From: Hirsutella rhossiliensis
Taxonomy: Eukaryota; Ascomycota; Sordariomycetes; Hypocreales; Ophiocordycipitaceae
DNA length: 64,000 nt
Reading direction: 5' to 3'
Assembly: GCF_020360975.1 (NCBI RefSeq)
Contig: NW_025408671.1
Location: 5,580,001-5,644,000, forward strand
The position numbers and the translations under genes are program-made. Shown piece by piece: positions 37,158 to 48,862 of the stretch. Below the pieces are notes generated by a model. That model saw only the letters and a program-made list of their open reading frames with translations, did not search any database and was not told the origin of the DNA. The stretch's first letter is position 1. Each line of letters opens with the position of its first letter.

Positions 37158-37288
37158 CTCGGGGGGTTGACTAGCAGGGGTCCGCAAGGCCCCCCCCTCT
37201 CCTACGGAGAGGGGGTCACAAAACTTGTTTCTTTGACGGTCGTGTTTCCCTCTATCGCAACTTCAATCTACCGCCACGCCGTCAATTG
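37158..37288 (+). repeat. left terminal inverted repeat of the pogo-like element
   Basis: 131 bp, the exact reverse complement of 39839-39969. Identity stops at GTCAATTG; the next bases differ. It contains an internal C-run/G-run hairpin (about 37191-37216). Confidence 0.93.
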
Positions 37289-37456
37289 ATGCTATCAAGT
37301 CTCAAAACTTTCGCAATATCGTTAACCATACTTCATTTCCATGATGCCAAATTTTCAGCCTGATCAGAGCTTGCGTGCGGCGAATGCGGCGCGAGAATAT
37401 CTTGACGGCGACTCGCTAACGCGTACAACACGCGCAAATCCGCGCCTCCGCGCGTC

Positions 37457-39718
37457 TTGACAATCAACGAGCTCGCAGTGATACACAAGACCAATGAAGG
37501 CCTCGTAAAGAAGTATATCAGGCTTCTTCGCGCCAATCTGGCTCTTCCAAGCGGGGGAAAGGGAGGCGCCCCTACTGCTCTTACCGATGCTGAAGAGAAG
37601 AGTCTACTCTCATACGCAAGACTCGTCGAAGGCGGCACTTTCGCACTCACGGAGGCATGCCTCATCAATAAGGCCAACTTTATCCGCCATCATCGCCGTC
37701 AGGGCTTAACTTCTCAGGTGTCGAGATCGTGGCTTACTCGCTTTAAACGGCGGCATCCAGAGCTTGCCATCAGGAGGGCTAGGATCCAGGAGATCACTCG
37801 CGCCGGCGCCGAGCTTGAGGTTGACGAGCTTGAGGCTTGGTTCCACGAATATCAGGCCGTTATCAAGGAGCTCAGAATAACGCCAGAAAATCTATGGAAT
37901 TTCGACGAAACCCTCTTCAGCTTGGGTGGATGAAGGGCTCCTAAAGCTAGTGTCATTACGGATGAAGAGGAGCAGAAGGCCCGTCTTCTTCCAGCCTGGG
38001 AATAAGGAGTCGTTAACATCAGTGGATGCCATCAGTGCCGCCGGAAAGCCATTCCTTCTTTCCTTATCCTTAGTGCAAAGTCCCTCCTTGAAGAATACAC
38101 GATGGCTACAATTAGCGACGACGTTGTCGTTACATATACAACAACAGGATATAACAATAGCCAGCGGGCGTTCCAGTGGCTTCAGCACTTCAACCGCTAC
38201 TCCTTTGCTAGGAGTAGCTCCTTTAAAGGCCATACTATCGAGAACTGGTTCGGCTACCCGGCTACAATCACACGGGAAGGCTGGGATAAGAGCAATGGGG
38301 AACGGCGTACATTCTACACTCAGAAGACGAAGACGGTCTTCCGGCTGCTCGTTATGGATGGATTTGCTGCACACGAGGACCCTGAATTTATCTGGTATTG
38401 CGAGATGTTCGAGATCGTACCGTTCAAGCTACCATCGCATACAAGCCACCTCCTACAACCTCTTGACGTTGGCGTCTATCAACATCTCAAACGTGCACAA
38501 CAAGGAGCCTTAAAGAAGTTCGTTATCGGTGGCGGCACACGCATCTCGAGATTCGACTTTCTCTGCCAATGGAATGAGCTATTCAGCGCCGCGTTTAAGG
38601 CTTGTTATATCTTTGTGGGCTTTGAACAGTCCGGGCTATGGCCTCCTGATCCTGAAGTGGTGCTAGGTCCATTACGAGCTGCCTCTAAAGACCGACAGGA
38701 GCCTATTTTCCCACAGCTTTTAGCGAGGAATTTGGTGACACCACGTAAGGTAAAGAGTGATCTTGAAGCCAGTCGGAAAAAACTCGGTATCCTAAGCAGC
38801 CCGACGAGAGAGATCGTTAATAACGCGTCAGCCTGTCTTGATCTTGCGATTTTAACACAATCGGCTCATACACAGTTTATACAGCATCAGCAAGACCGTA
38901 TCCAGCGAGAGAGGCGCAGAACCAAGACCCTACGCCGAATCCGAGGCGTTGACGATGGCGCCTTTACGATACAGCAACTACGAGAGAAAGCGGCCGCCCG
39001 GCAGCAAGAAGACCAAGAGGCTAGTGCCAAGCGTGCTCTTAAGGATAGCGAGACTCAATTTCGACATCTCCGTGCTATGGATGCCGCACAAACAGCGTCA
39101 CAGCCTCGTCTACGCGGTGGAGCCGCCGTGGCGGCGAAAGCAGTAGAAGAGGCCAAGTACAGGACATACATTCAACAACTCGTGACCCCGGAAGAAGCTG
39201 TCGCTCGCGAGGCTCTTCAAGAGCGCTGGACTACGGCTACGGAGGGCTACCGGTATTTCCTATGGGCAACACACCCTAAAGGCGATCTCACAGCTCTTCC
39301 TGATATCGTGGCCTGGTCACAAGCTCAGGAGGAGGCGCGGGCACAAGCTGCTGCCAACGTGGCCGACGAAGACTCTGATATCGATCATGACTATATATCT
39401 ATGCTGCTTTCTTCAGAGCCGGATCTCGCGCCTAATAGCGACGATGATGAGGATGACATTCAGATCATAACAACACAGCGCCAACGCCCGCGTATTGCGA
39501 GACCACCACTATCGCAGCTTCCACTCGAGCAGCTTCCGCCACGGCAGCCGGTGCAATTGAACGAAGAAGACGAGGCGGCGATCCAGGCCGAGCTCAAGGA
39601 GGAACGCGTTATCGTGGGTGTATACAGCGACGAGGATAATGAAGAAGAGGATGAGCCGGAGGTTGTTATATATGGTAGACGAATTGCTGTACCAAAGACG
39701 CGCGTGCGTCAGGCCTAG
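37457..39718 (+). pseudogene. pogo-like transposase, interrupted
   Basis: The N-terminal part (37457-37930) has an HTH-like segment (MTINELAVIHKTNEGLVKKY) and a CENP-B-type domain around SWLTRFKRRHPELAIRR. It ends at the first catalytic region NFDETLF, directly followed by a TGA. A second open segment resumes before 38102 and runs to 39718 with LLVMDGFAAHEDPEF (second Asp) and PSHTSHLLQPLDVGVY (third catalytic position), matching the DDE superfamily endonuclease of Fot1/pogo. Between them the PGNKESLTSVDAISA motif lies in another frame, so at least one nonsense codon and a compensating pair of frame changes lie within about 130 bp (37930-38050). The acidic C-terminal tail is intact. One of the breaks sits at a short C run (38049-38050), so sequencing error is possible for part of it. 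Confidence 0.85.
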
Positions 39719-39838
39719 AGCATTAGATTTGTAATTTACTAGTAACACCAACGACTGAACCAATTCTCACGAGACTTGACACCTAAATTCTATAGTACCT
39801 AATAGACACTGTATCTTTGTTTCAATCCCTAAGAAGCC

Positions 39839-39969
39839 CAATTGACGGCGTGGCGGTAGATTGAAGTTGCGATAGAGGGAAACACGACCGTCAAAGAAAC
39901 AAGTTTTGTGACCCCCTCTCCGTAGGAGAGGGGGGGGCCTTGCGGACCCCTGCTAGTCAACCCCCCGAG
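39839..39969 (-). repeat. right terminal inverted repeat of the pogo-like element
   Basis: 131 bp, exact inverted partner of 37158-37288, with the same eight-base C/G run and hairpin. It is followed by the TA of the target duplication. Confidence 0.93.
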
Positions 39970-39971
39970 TA

Positions 39972-41175
39972 ATCATCATGGTCACTGGACTAGTGAGTAC
40001 CTAGGTACAGTACCTACCTACTTATCTGCTAGTCTCGACCGAAGCTCGGCTGAACGGTGGGGCCGAGTGCACAGTACTAGCGTCCTGTCTGTACCGTACA
40101 GGGCCCATAAGAGACGACATCTTACACCTTGCCATTCCGGGCCTCCCCTCCAGCATCGGCAATCAACCTGCTTGCTTGCACAATGACACACTGGAGCAAG
40201 GAACTGGCATGGAGATGGACCGTAAGCATTGCCACATGGTGGCAGCCTCGTGTTGCACTGTGAGATTCACCACGTGCTCAGCCACACGCTTCCCTCGTCG
40301 GCGCGCATCGAAATACGAGCACCGGACAGGCCCAACGCACAACAAGGATCAAGCCCCTATTTCCCCCAGCGGCAGGGGATCGCATGTGCCAGGCGCACTG
40401 TCATCCATCCCTGTGCACGTCCTCTCTGCATCCCACAAGGATCCCAAGTGGCTGTACCAAGCATCTCGCCCACGCCGCACACGACCCTTTTCGTACCGCC
40501 CTGGAGGCATGTGTGTTGGCCATGAGCTCCGACCCGGGTTTGCTGTTGCAGGCACCAAACAATCGTTTCAGAGACCTCGGGCGGCTGTGGTGAGCGTATC
40601 GCCGCTGTCGCTCATGGCACAAGACGCTTCGTGATTGGACAAGGATTTCTCAGACGGACGGCTCCGCCTCCCGCCGAGCCAGACAGCGGGGGCAAATCAC
40701 GTCTCCAGGCGGGCCGGCGGTGGATCTCCCTTGCCCCTAAACCGGTCATCTTGGCACAGTGTTTGGAGGGCCGCGGCGGATCCTGCGGATTGTACAGTGC
40801 TGTCCGGGCCTGTTGCACAGTACTCGTCCAGGCCGTCCCCCGTCTCCCTTCCAGACGGTCCGCGCAGCGCCCTCGACCTTCACACCTTCGGTCGGGACAA
40901 AGATTGTCGACCTGCCTGTTCTCTTCATCTTCTTTTCTTTCCATTTTTAATTTGTTCCATCTGAACAGCCTCCTTGACGCAGTGTGCGTCGTCCTTCTTG
41001 TCGCTCCTTCAAGACACTATTCTCGTTTGATATTGCCCTGTCGGAATTCTCACTCATTACCCAGCCCAATCAACCGACGGACGTTCCCCTTGTCAAGCAA
41101 CCACCAAGATTCCATCACGGCTTCGTGTCTTGACACACCTCGCTCCGCATCCTTGTCGGTGCCACAGCCATCGCC
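39972..41175. other. promoter region of the GAS gene
   Basis: About 1.2 kb. TAGGTA/TACCTA-type repeats occur at 39990-40020, as often seen in Sordariomycete spacers. A T/C-rich stretch (about 40915-41100) precedes the start codon and fits a pyrimidine-rich promoter and leader. No gene is supported. Confidence 0.4.
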
Positions 41176-42883
41176 ATGGCTTTCGCCAAGCTGTCCCTGT
41201 CGCTGCTCGCGCTGGCGGGCAGCGTCCTCGCCGCCGACCTGGATCCCATCGAGATGAAGGTAAGCGCTGACGACTGCTGCTTGCCGGCGAGGCTGACCTG
41301 TTTCAGGGATCCAAATTCTTCTACAAGAATGGCACCCAGTTCTTCATGAAGGGCGTCGCCTACCAGCAGGACACGGGTGCCGCCGGTGCAACGAGCGAGC
41401 AGACGTCCAAATACGTCGACCCCCTCGCCGACGAGGACAAGTGCAAGCGCGACGTCCCTCTCCTTGTTGAGCTTGGCACCAACACCATCCGAACCTACGC
41501 CATCAACCCCGAGTCGGACCACTCGGCCTGCATGAAGCTGCTCCAGGACGCCGGCATCTACGTCATTTCCGACCTCGGCGAGCCCAGCCTGTCCATTAAC
41601 CGCGACAATCCCCAGTGGAATACGGAGCTCTACACGCGCTACACCAAGGTTGTCGACGAGCTCGGCAAGTACTCCAACGTCATTGGCTTCTTTGCCGGCA
41701 ACGAGGTCAGCAACAACAAGACCAACACGGACGCCTCGGCCTTTGTCAAGGCCGCCGTCCGCGACACAAAGGCCTACATCAAGAACAGGAAGAATTCTCG
41801 CTGGATGGGCGTCGGCTATGCCGCCAACGACGATGTCGACATTCGCAAAGACATTGCCGACTACTTCAACTGCGGCAAGCCGGAGGATGCCATTGACTTT
41901 TGGGGCTACAACATTTACTCGTGGTGCGGTAAAAGCGACATGGAAAAGTCTGGTTACTCTAAGCAGGCCAAGTTTTTCGAAAACTACTCGGTCCCCGTCT
42001 TCTTTGCCGAGTACGGCTGCAACCTGCCCAACGGTGCCTCTGGCCGCATCTTTCAGGAGACTGGCGCGCTGTATGAGGACGAGATGACCAAAGTTTTCTC
42101 CGGCGGCATTGTCTACATGTACTTTCAAGAGGACAATGATTACGGTGAGTCTAGGATCTCGCATCCCCACGCACTCGCTAACAGGTCCTAGGTCTCGTCA
42201 AGGTCAGCGGCGACAAGGCCACCAAGCAAAAGGACTTTGAAGCGCTCAAGAAGCAGGCGACGTCGGCCTCTCCTCGGGGCGTTGAGCGCGACTCGTACAA
42301 CCCGACCAGCAAGCCCCAGGAATGCCCCGACGCTAAGTCTGAGAGTTGGAAGGCCAACTCTGCCCTGCCGCCCACGCCCGACCAGTCTCTGTGCGACTGC
42401 ATGTCCAAGTCGCGCACGTGCGTGCAGAAGAAGGGCATCACGGCCAAGGACTACGGCTCCATTTTTGGCTTCATCTGCGGCGAGGCGCCCGAGATTTGCA
42501 AGGGCATCCAGGGCAACGCATTGACGGGCATCTATGGTGCCTACAGCATGTGTTCGGACAGCGCCAAGCTCGACTACGTCCTCGATGCCTACTACGTCAA
42601 GATGAAGAAGGCGCCCGACTCGTGCGACTTCAATGGCAAGGCTGGCCCCCAGAGCGGCTCCGTGCAGTCCTCTTGCAGCGACAAACTGGCCAAGGCGAGC
42701 GATATTAACAGGCAGGTCGCCACGGCCACGGCTCCTGTCGGCGGTGGTGCTGCCTCGGCCACGGTTGACAGCTTTGCCCCCCCCGGCGCCCCCATGGCCC
42801 GCCTCCTCAACGTCGGCGACTACGCCATGGGGCTCTACATGGCGGTTGCGCTCGTCGTGGGTGCTGGAATGGTTGCCCTGTAG
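41176..42883 (+). CDS. GH72 1,3-beta-glucanosyltransferase (Gas/Gel family) with X8/CBM43 domain, GPI-anchored
   Basis: Exons 41176-41259, 41307-42144 and 42192-42883, 537 residues. The signal peptide is residues 1 to about 20 (MAFAKLSLSLLALAGSVLAA). The GH72 catalytic domain follows (to about 310) with the two catalytic glutamates visible: FFAGNEVSNN (E161, acid/base) and FFAEYGCN (E263, nucleophile), nearly the same numbering as yeast Gas1. After that comes the Cys-rich X8 (CBM43) module (CDCMSKSRTC ... CSDSAKLDYVLDAYY), a Ser/Ala/Pro linker and a hydrophobic C-terminus typical of GPI attachment. The enzyme cuts and rejoins beta-1,3-glucan chains at the cell wall. Introns have donors gtaagc and gtgagt and branch points gctgac and gctaac. 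Confidence 0.95.
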
Positions 42884-43661
42884 ATGTGGGGATGGGTTTG
42901 TTTCAATTAACATTGCCGATGTGTCTGGGATGGCGACGTGTATACCTTTGCTCTGTCCATTGGGGAGGCCCGGCTCTATGGGCCGATTCTGTGCATCGAG
43001 GTGCTGGTTTGCCAGTTATATTAAGATGGAAAAGAAATGCATGGATTTAATTGACCTGGTGGAAACTGAAGCTGTGTGTCCATTTGTCTAGCAGACGTTT
43101 GAACAAGGTGGCGGATAAACTTTGAACTGAGCGTGTGGTCCATCAAGGTTTACAACTTGCATTCTACCAGAATTTTGCACCTCACCAACTGCTGCCGCCC
43201 CGAGTCGTTCCTAAACCCGCCCTCCAGAATGACAGACGCGCCCCAGCAGCCCAAAAAGACTGGCCCAGGGCAGCCAGGAGAGGCGAGGACCGCAATGGAA
43301 AGCTGGTGCGTTGGCAGCCGACGGCTAAACGCACGACTGGCTGGCGATGCAAGTGTGGCAAGAGAATGGCGTTGCGGGACCTGTGGCATCATCAAGCAGG
43401 AGTCGGGCAAGAGGAGGCGTCTATGACTGCCCTGATGCGGTCCCGTGACGTCAACCAGTTCTGCCCTCTCCTCTCGTCTCACCTCAGCGTCGTCCCTCGC
43501 CCAACGATACAAAGACATTAATTGACTACCCGCCCTCGACCTCGCCCTCGGCCTGCTCCCTCTTCTGGTCCCTTGTCTCGCTCGCCGCGGCCACGCTCTT
43601 TTATTCTCGCCGCTGCTTGGCCATGGGGGACGAGCCTGCTCAGTAGCACCCGCAGCAGAGT
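42884..43661. other. spacer between GAS and PAP2 genes
   Basis: 3' UTR of the GAS gene and the promoter of the next gene, both on the plus strand. No further gene is recognised. Confidence 0.4.
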
Positions 43662-44837
43662 ATGCCTCCCACACCGATGCCCGACGCTCGCGACGCCTCG
43701 CCGCCCCGCGCCAGACAACCGCTCGTCCCGACCGTCAAGGCGTTTGTGGTCCGCTGGGTTGCTCTCAACTGGCTTGACTGCCTCTGCATGCTTGTCCTTG
43801 CCGGCGTCACCTTTGGCGTTCGTCTCTTGCAACTGCTGTTGCGGCCTAACATCTGACGCTTCCAGGTTTACCACTCGCCCGTCCCCGTGACGCGGACGTT
43901 TCCCATCACCTTCAACGGCTCCGGGGACATCATCTTTCCCGAATGGGCGTATCCGTATCGTGGCTGGATCGTCCCATCGTGGGCGTCGGGCGTCGCCTCC
44001 ATCGGCGGACCCATCATCGTCTATGTCGCAGCGCAGGTCCGTATCAAGTCGATCTGGGATGCCAGCTGCGCCATCATGGGCTCCATCTGGGCCGTGCTGC
44101 TCGCATCGCTCTTCCAGGTCATCGTCAAGCAGCTTATTGGGGGCTTCCGGCCTTACTTTCTCGATGTTTGCATGCCCGACCTCTCCCTCGCCTCGAGAAA
44201 CGAGACGGGCCTCAACGCCGTCGGCTTCCAAAAGATCATGTACACGACAGAGGTGTGCACGCAGCCCGACGCAATGAAGCTCAAGACGGCCATCACGTCC
44301 TTTCCTAGCGGCCACTCCACCGCCACCTGGGCCGGCTTTGGCTTCCTCTTCCTCTGGATGAACGCCAAGCTTAAGGTCTGGGCCGACCACCGGCCCGCCT
44401 TTTGGAAGCTCTCCCTCACACTGCTGCCGGTGCTCGTGTCCGTCTGCATTGCCTGCTCCCTCACCATTGATGCCGCCCACAACTGGTACGACATTGTCGC
44501 CGGCTCCGTCATTGGCGCCGTCATGGCCCTCGCCGCGTACCGCGCGTCGTACGCGGCCGTCTGGGACTGGCGCTTCAATCACATACCACTGCAGCCCAAG
44601 GAGGCCTTTCCATACAGCGGCAAGGGAGACGCCTACCTCGCCGCGCACACCTTTACACGCAGCGTGGGATGGGGGGCGAGGCGCGAGAGGCCGGGCCCGG
44701 GCATGGACAGTGCGAGGAGCAGCGGCGCTTTTGCTCACCCGCGTGGGGAGGCCCAACGCGTGGGAGACGAGGCTACCGGGGGTGAGGGGAATGGAAGAAG
44801 CAAGAGGCAACCGCTGACAATGGAGGAAGCTGTGTGA
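43662..44837 (+). CDS. PAP2-superfamily lipid phosphatase (DPP1/LPP-like)
   Basis: Exons 43662-43817 and 43866-44837, about 375 residues. The intron is 48 nt, phase 0, with donor gttcgt and branch point catctgac. About six membrane segments are predicted by eye. The phosphatase motifs are KQLIGGFRP (motif 1), PSGHS (motif 2) and a third motif IDAAHNWYD that keeps the His and Asp but has Leu where yeast DPP1-type enzymes have the Arg of SR. The family removes phosphate from phosphatidate, diacylglycerol pyrophosphate or similar lipids in vacuolar or other internal membranes. The C-terminal 70 residues are hydrophilic. A 465-codon frame on the opposite strand is an antisense shadow. Confidence 0.9.
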
Positions 44838-45732
44838 TACTCTGCAGGCACTGGTCTTGTATTCTCTATCCTGATCCCCCATCGCTATGATTCGCCTTGT
44901 CCTTGACAGGAGCAAATGATGTATTCGCTATGCATACATGTGTGAGTAGCATCGAGCCACTATCCGTCCAGTGTATGTACGGACTTGTGTGCTTATGCAA
45001 TGACCTTTTTTCCTTAGGGGCTGGGCTGCTAGACTCAAATCAGTGGTTACGTTGAGACACCCGGCCGAGCAAAGACGGGAGCCCAGAAAGGGATCTACTG
45101 GACTTCCCATCCCGTGCCTGGTCCAGCGGTCCTCTCCCGGTTCACAAGTCTTGAGGCATCCATCGAGGCCGCTGAATCCAGGAAGACTCAAGATATCAAT
45201 GTAGCCCGCCAAGCATATCAAGTCCACTATCCTGCGAGGCCTTGATATTTCGTGTCGCCTATCTAGGCACGCGAATCAGGATCGAGACTGTAGCCTTTCA
45301 TGTAGTGAGTCACTTGATCGCATCGCGACGCAATGCCACATTCTGAACCTGACAAACCCTGGTTCTGGCTCAGTGGGAGTATATCGCTTCACATGCCTAT
45401 TTGGTCCGGCATACTGTAGCACCTTGCCTAAAACCTAAACTCCGAGCTTGACACATTGGTCGCATTCAACTCCCTAGAGCCGGCGCTTTTCCTCAACGTG
45501 GGCAGCATGTCCACTCTTCGCAGGCAAACAGACTGTACATAGGCCACAATCTCAACATCTGTGCAACAATCTGCCACCTTTCCCTGACTCGGCTGATGGA
45601 CGGCAGATAAAGCTGGGCAGTGCTGATTGCAGGCCGTGTCATCGCGGCGACCCTTCAATTTGAGCCGGGGGTAGGCATGGTTCTGGATCTGTGACTGAAA
45701 CAGCTAACTGTCAACTGATAGTTGACTGTTTT

Positions 45733-46071
45733 TCACCGCCAATGTCTTCCGCGCCGTCGACTGCCCTACCCTTGACCCCGACACGGGCATCCTTCGCTCT
45801 GACATCAACGGCCTTGTGGTGCCAGACGGAGCTACGTCGTCCCTCATGCTTGTGACTGGGATCCAGCTTCCCACCGCCGAGATCAACGCCATGGCATCCA
45901 ACGCGACAGGCCTAGCAGCTCCGTATGGATCGATGGATGCGAGTGAGTTCATCTGTTGCACCACAAGGACTGAGCTGGTCAAAGTCTTTTAGTATACGTC
46001 CTGCAGTTTCTGGGAGGTCCCCCGAGTTCGCCAGCCTGCGGAACAGCCCTGTTGGTTGGGAGCGTAGCTGT
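45733..46071 (+). pseudogene. possible remnant of a two-exon gene, unrecognised
   Basis: A plus-strand frame reads VFRAVDCPTLDPDTG through LVVPDGATSS to AAPYGSMDA. It then meets an intron-like segment (about 45941-45991, gtgagt ... cttttag), after which YVLQFLGGPPSSPACGTALL continues. The splice signals and codon-like composition suggest former coding sequence. No start, no stop context and no family could be found, and a TGA lies immediately upstream of the first part. It may equally be chance. Confidence 0.25.
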
Positions 46072-47352
46072 GAGTTCCGATTCACAACCCGGAGAGTGGC
46101 TTCTTGGGCCCAAGATTGGCAAGGAATTTTGCAGGTAAACCCGCGCGATGATTAAGCAAGAGTTTAGCGTACCAGGACATGGTTACGGCTACTAGCCATG
46201 TGTAAGTCTTGATACCCATCCTTGGGCCGGTCGTAGACCCGTTAACAGTCGATTTAGACAATCTATGAGTGCCGGCATAGAGTGCATATCTACAGTCTCG
46301 AGAGACGGGCGGCAATGGCTCTACGAGCAGTCGGACTTGGTTTGTTCGCATCCATGGGCACAAGGCGGGGGGGCGTGCTCAGCGTGCAACGTGAAAACTG
46401 CTCTGTCTGGCCACCGTAGCTATTCAATGTAAGCCCCGTTCTTGAATGTATGAGTACTACTATTTGTCCAAGACAAAATCTCTATTTAGCCTACACTTGC
46501 AAAAACCTAGGGTATCTTAGTATCACTCGTTAGTACTCTGTGCATACTGCCTCTTAGTTTTATTGCAATGTTAATGGCGTACCAGCATGCTCCAACTATT
46601 CTCCGACTCTGCTATGAATCTCCTATCCTTAACTTTATAGTCTAGCAAGCACTAGTCTGATTCTTGTTAATCGAGCTTTATAGGGCGGGCTTTCCTAGAT
46701 ATATTCCCGCCTGCGTCGCTTACCGGGCCGCTGCCTTCGCCTTCGCACCTAGAATTAAATATTAGCCCTGCTTGTGCCTATATCATATAGACCGAAACGC
46801 CCGTCTCCGGAGGATCCTGGCATACTTGTATGTCTCTTGAATGGTGTGCAGGGCCAAACGTACTACTTGCGATAAAGACTGGCTCTCTGTGCTTGAGCCT
46901 TACTAGCATACATCGAAGAGTTAGGGCAATCGGCTCTAGTTCTGCGATATATAAGTTCTAGTAGTCTTGAGCCCGTAGGGTGGCGAAATAGTTCGTCATT
47001 GTTTCATTCTTGTTGTTGACTCTTGTGTCTCGCACGGAACTTCCATGTCGACTTTACCTCGTATATCGGACGAGCTCGTCGCAACCACGATGCCTTACAC
47101 TTTCACAGCCGGCTAACTTGCCTGGCCAGGATCGAGATCACAGAGTACGCGGATGCGATCTTCCCACGTACTCTCGAATGAGTTCCAGTCTTTGACTTGC
47201 TGTTTCTCCGTATATAAGTGATCGGTACCTGAGCTGTAACGCAGCTCCGGTGACTTACATCTACAGCGTAAACATGGATTAAGTACAGATCGAGTATATA
47301 CCCTAGAGTGTTACTCGGCCAAGACTAGAACTCTGTTCAGCTAAGAGTCTCT

Positions 47353-47535
47353 TTCAACTCTCCCTCTTTTAATTGGTAGATGTGCTGCATTTGTAATTAA
47401 CGTCAAGTTTATATACCTCATCAGTCGATTTGAGGTTCACATCTTATACATCGCGCTCACCTCGCGCGGGGGATAAACCCTTATATTAGGGCCCCATCCC
47501 AAGGGGGACCCTTCCCATACTGGCTTAGGGACTCT
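47353..47535 (+). repeat. diverged direct repeat, copy A
   Basis: About 180 bp that aligns with 47945-48135. The best-conserved core is TCACCTCGCGCGGGGGATAA followed by GGGCCCC and AAGGGGGACCC. Most differences I can see are C/T or G/A, with copy A holding more T, in line with RIP-type decay. Boundaries are approximate. Confidence 0.55.
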
Positions 47536-47944
47536 AGTATGCTACTGCTTAGTTAAACTCCCTGGAAACCCTTTATATAAACTTACCAAGTAAGCATATA
47601 TTGACCGTCTATAACTCGCTTAATTAAAAAGAAGTAAAGCTATTTATATAGCTTTATATATACAATGTAAGGCTTAGTAGCTGCTATATAAGCTATTGAA
47701 ACCGACCTGTATAGCTGAAGCAGGTAGTAGAAGTAGTAAAGTACTTCCGCTTTTAATATAAGATAGTGATCTCTTAAAGGAAGAGTAGTAAAGTGTAGTC
47801 GACTTAAGATAGGAAACCTATTATTCTTTCTACGAGAGAAGTGACGATCAGACAGAGAATAATGAAATCTGAATATATTAGCAATCTACGCTACGATTAA
47901 ACTTATAGAGTCTTACTATTTGCATAGACATATTTCTCTATTTA

Positions 47945-48135
47945 CATAGAATTTCTTAAATTCCTCTCTTTTAATTAGCGGGTAGATCCGCTTAGTAATT
48001 AGTACTCGACCTTATGTATTTTTTAATCTCTCAAAAGTCGCGATCTTACACGTCGCACTCACCTCGCGCGGGGGATAAACCCCCACAGTAGGGCCCCTCC
48101 CCAAGGGGGACCCCTCCCCTACTAGCTCGGGTGCT
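47945..48135 (+). repeat. diverged direct repeat, copy B
   Basis: Partner of copy A about 600 bp upstream, with a better preserved C-rich core. The pair could be LTRs or ends of an old short element; no coding remains between them. Confidence 0.55.
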
Positions 48136-48574
48136 CGGGTGCGCTTGTTCGTAATCGAGGCCTTCTTAGTAGGTACCTAGGTAAGGCAGGCAGCTAGGGG
48201 AAGTATAGGCAGTACCTTAAAGTAACTTTAAGGTACTTTAAGTTTAGGTGCTCTATATAACTCTATATAAATAGAGAATTTTGTCTGTGCAAATAGTAAG
48301 ACTCGAACTTATAATAGTAACCGGTTGTCAAGACAGGAGACGTAGACTCGCGATAAGTAAACAGACTAGGCAGTTTACATCATACTTATAATGCGAAAAG
48401 CGGAGGCTCGAGTATAGGGCAAGAGTAAATCGTAAGGCTTATTGAGTGTTTAAGTCGAAAATCGAGGGTCCGTATATAGAATGGTGTCGCGGTCTCTAGG
48501 AGTGATCCCTCCGGGGGGGATAAATCGTATTGCATGGGCTCCCACTCGCCACGACCAATACTACTATGTGTAGC

Positions 48575-48862
48575 TGTCAGAGGGAGCAGACTGACGGTCT
48601 AATCCGCACACGTATAAACTCCGGTGAAAGAGGCAGGTCAGACACAAGGACTTGAGTCAGGTATCGATACAGTAGAGGAACATTGCCCTAATCGGGATAC
48701 ACGGGAATTGGCACTGATTCAGGGCCACCACGGGTCCCAGATTGGTATCTATTCGTATAAATACCCCCTCAATGTCGCACAGATAGATAAAAACATGCAT
48801 CATCGTTTGGACTCAATTGTGCCTGCCCTTATCCTTCCGCCCGCGCTCTCAGCTTGCTGAGA
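48575..48862 (+). repeat. 5' LTR of the copia element
   Basis: Starts TGTCAGAG and ends CTTGCTGAGA. It contains a TATAAATA box at 48756-48763, a likely promoter of the element. It is preceded by the target duplication GTAGC and followed at once by the primer binding site. Confidence 0.93.

Larger units (their letters stand above)
37158..39969 (+). mobile_element. pogo/Fot1-like (Tc1/mariner superfamily) DNA transposon, 2.8 kb
   Basis: The element begins CTCGGGGGG and is bounded by a TA dinucleotide on each side (37156-37157 and 39970-39971), the target duplication expected for this superfamily. Its ends are inverted repeats of 131 bp that I find identical base for base. The interior carries a transposase with a CENP-B/HTH-like N-terminus and a DDE catalytic region. 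The coding region is interrupted, so this copy probably cannot move by itself unless the breaks are sequencing errors. The identical long ends imply recent movement. Confidence 0.9.
44838..48569. other. gene-poor, increasingly AT-rich decayed stretch
   Basis: Up to about 46.4 kb the composition is mixed and one pair of decayed exons may exist (see 45733-46071). From 46.4 to 48.5 kb the DNA is rich in TA, TATA and CTTA steps, with no open frame of note except a 61-codon one, the look of repeat-induced point mutation. A diverged direct repeat pair lies within it. Confidence 0.5.

Noticed and set aside
41115..42170. 351-codon minus-strand frame opposite the GAS gene
   Set aside because: Antisense to the GH72 catalytic domain; Val/Ala/Gly-rich composition is typical of a shadow frame.
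43518..44915. 465-codon minus-strand frame opposite the PAP2 gene
   Set aside because: Antisense shadow of a gene with recognisable phosphatase motifs.
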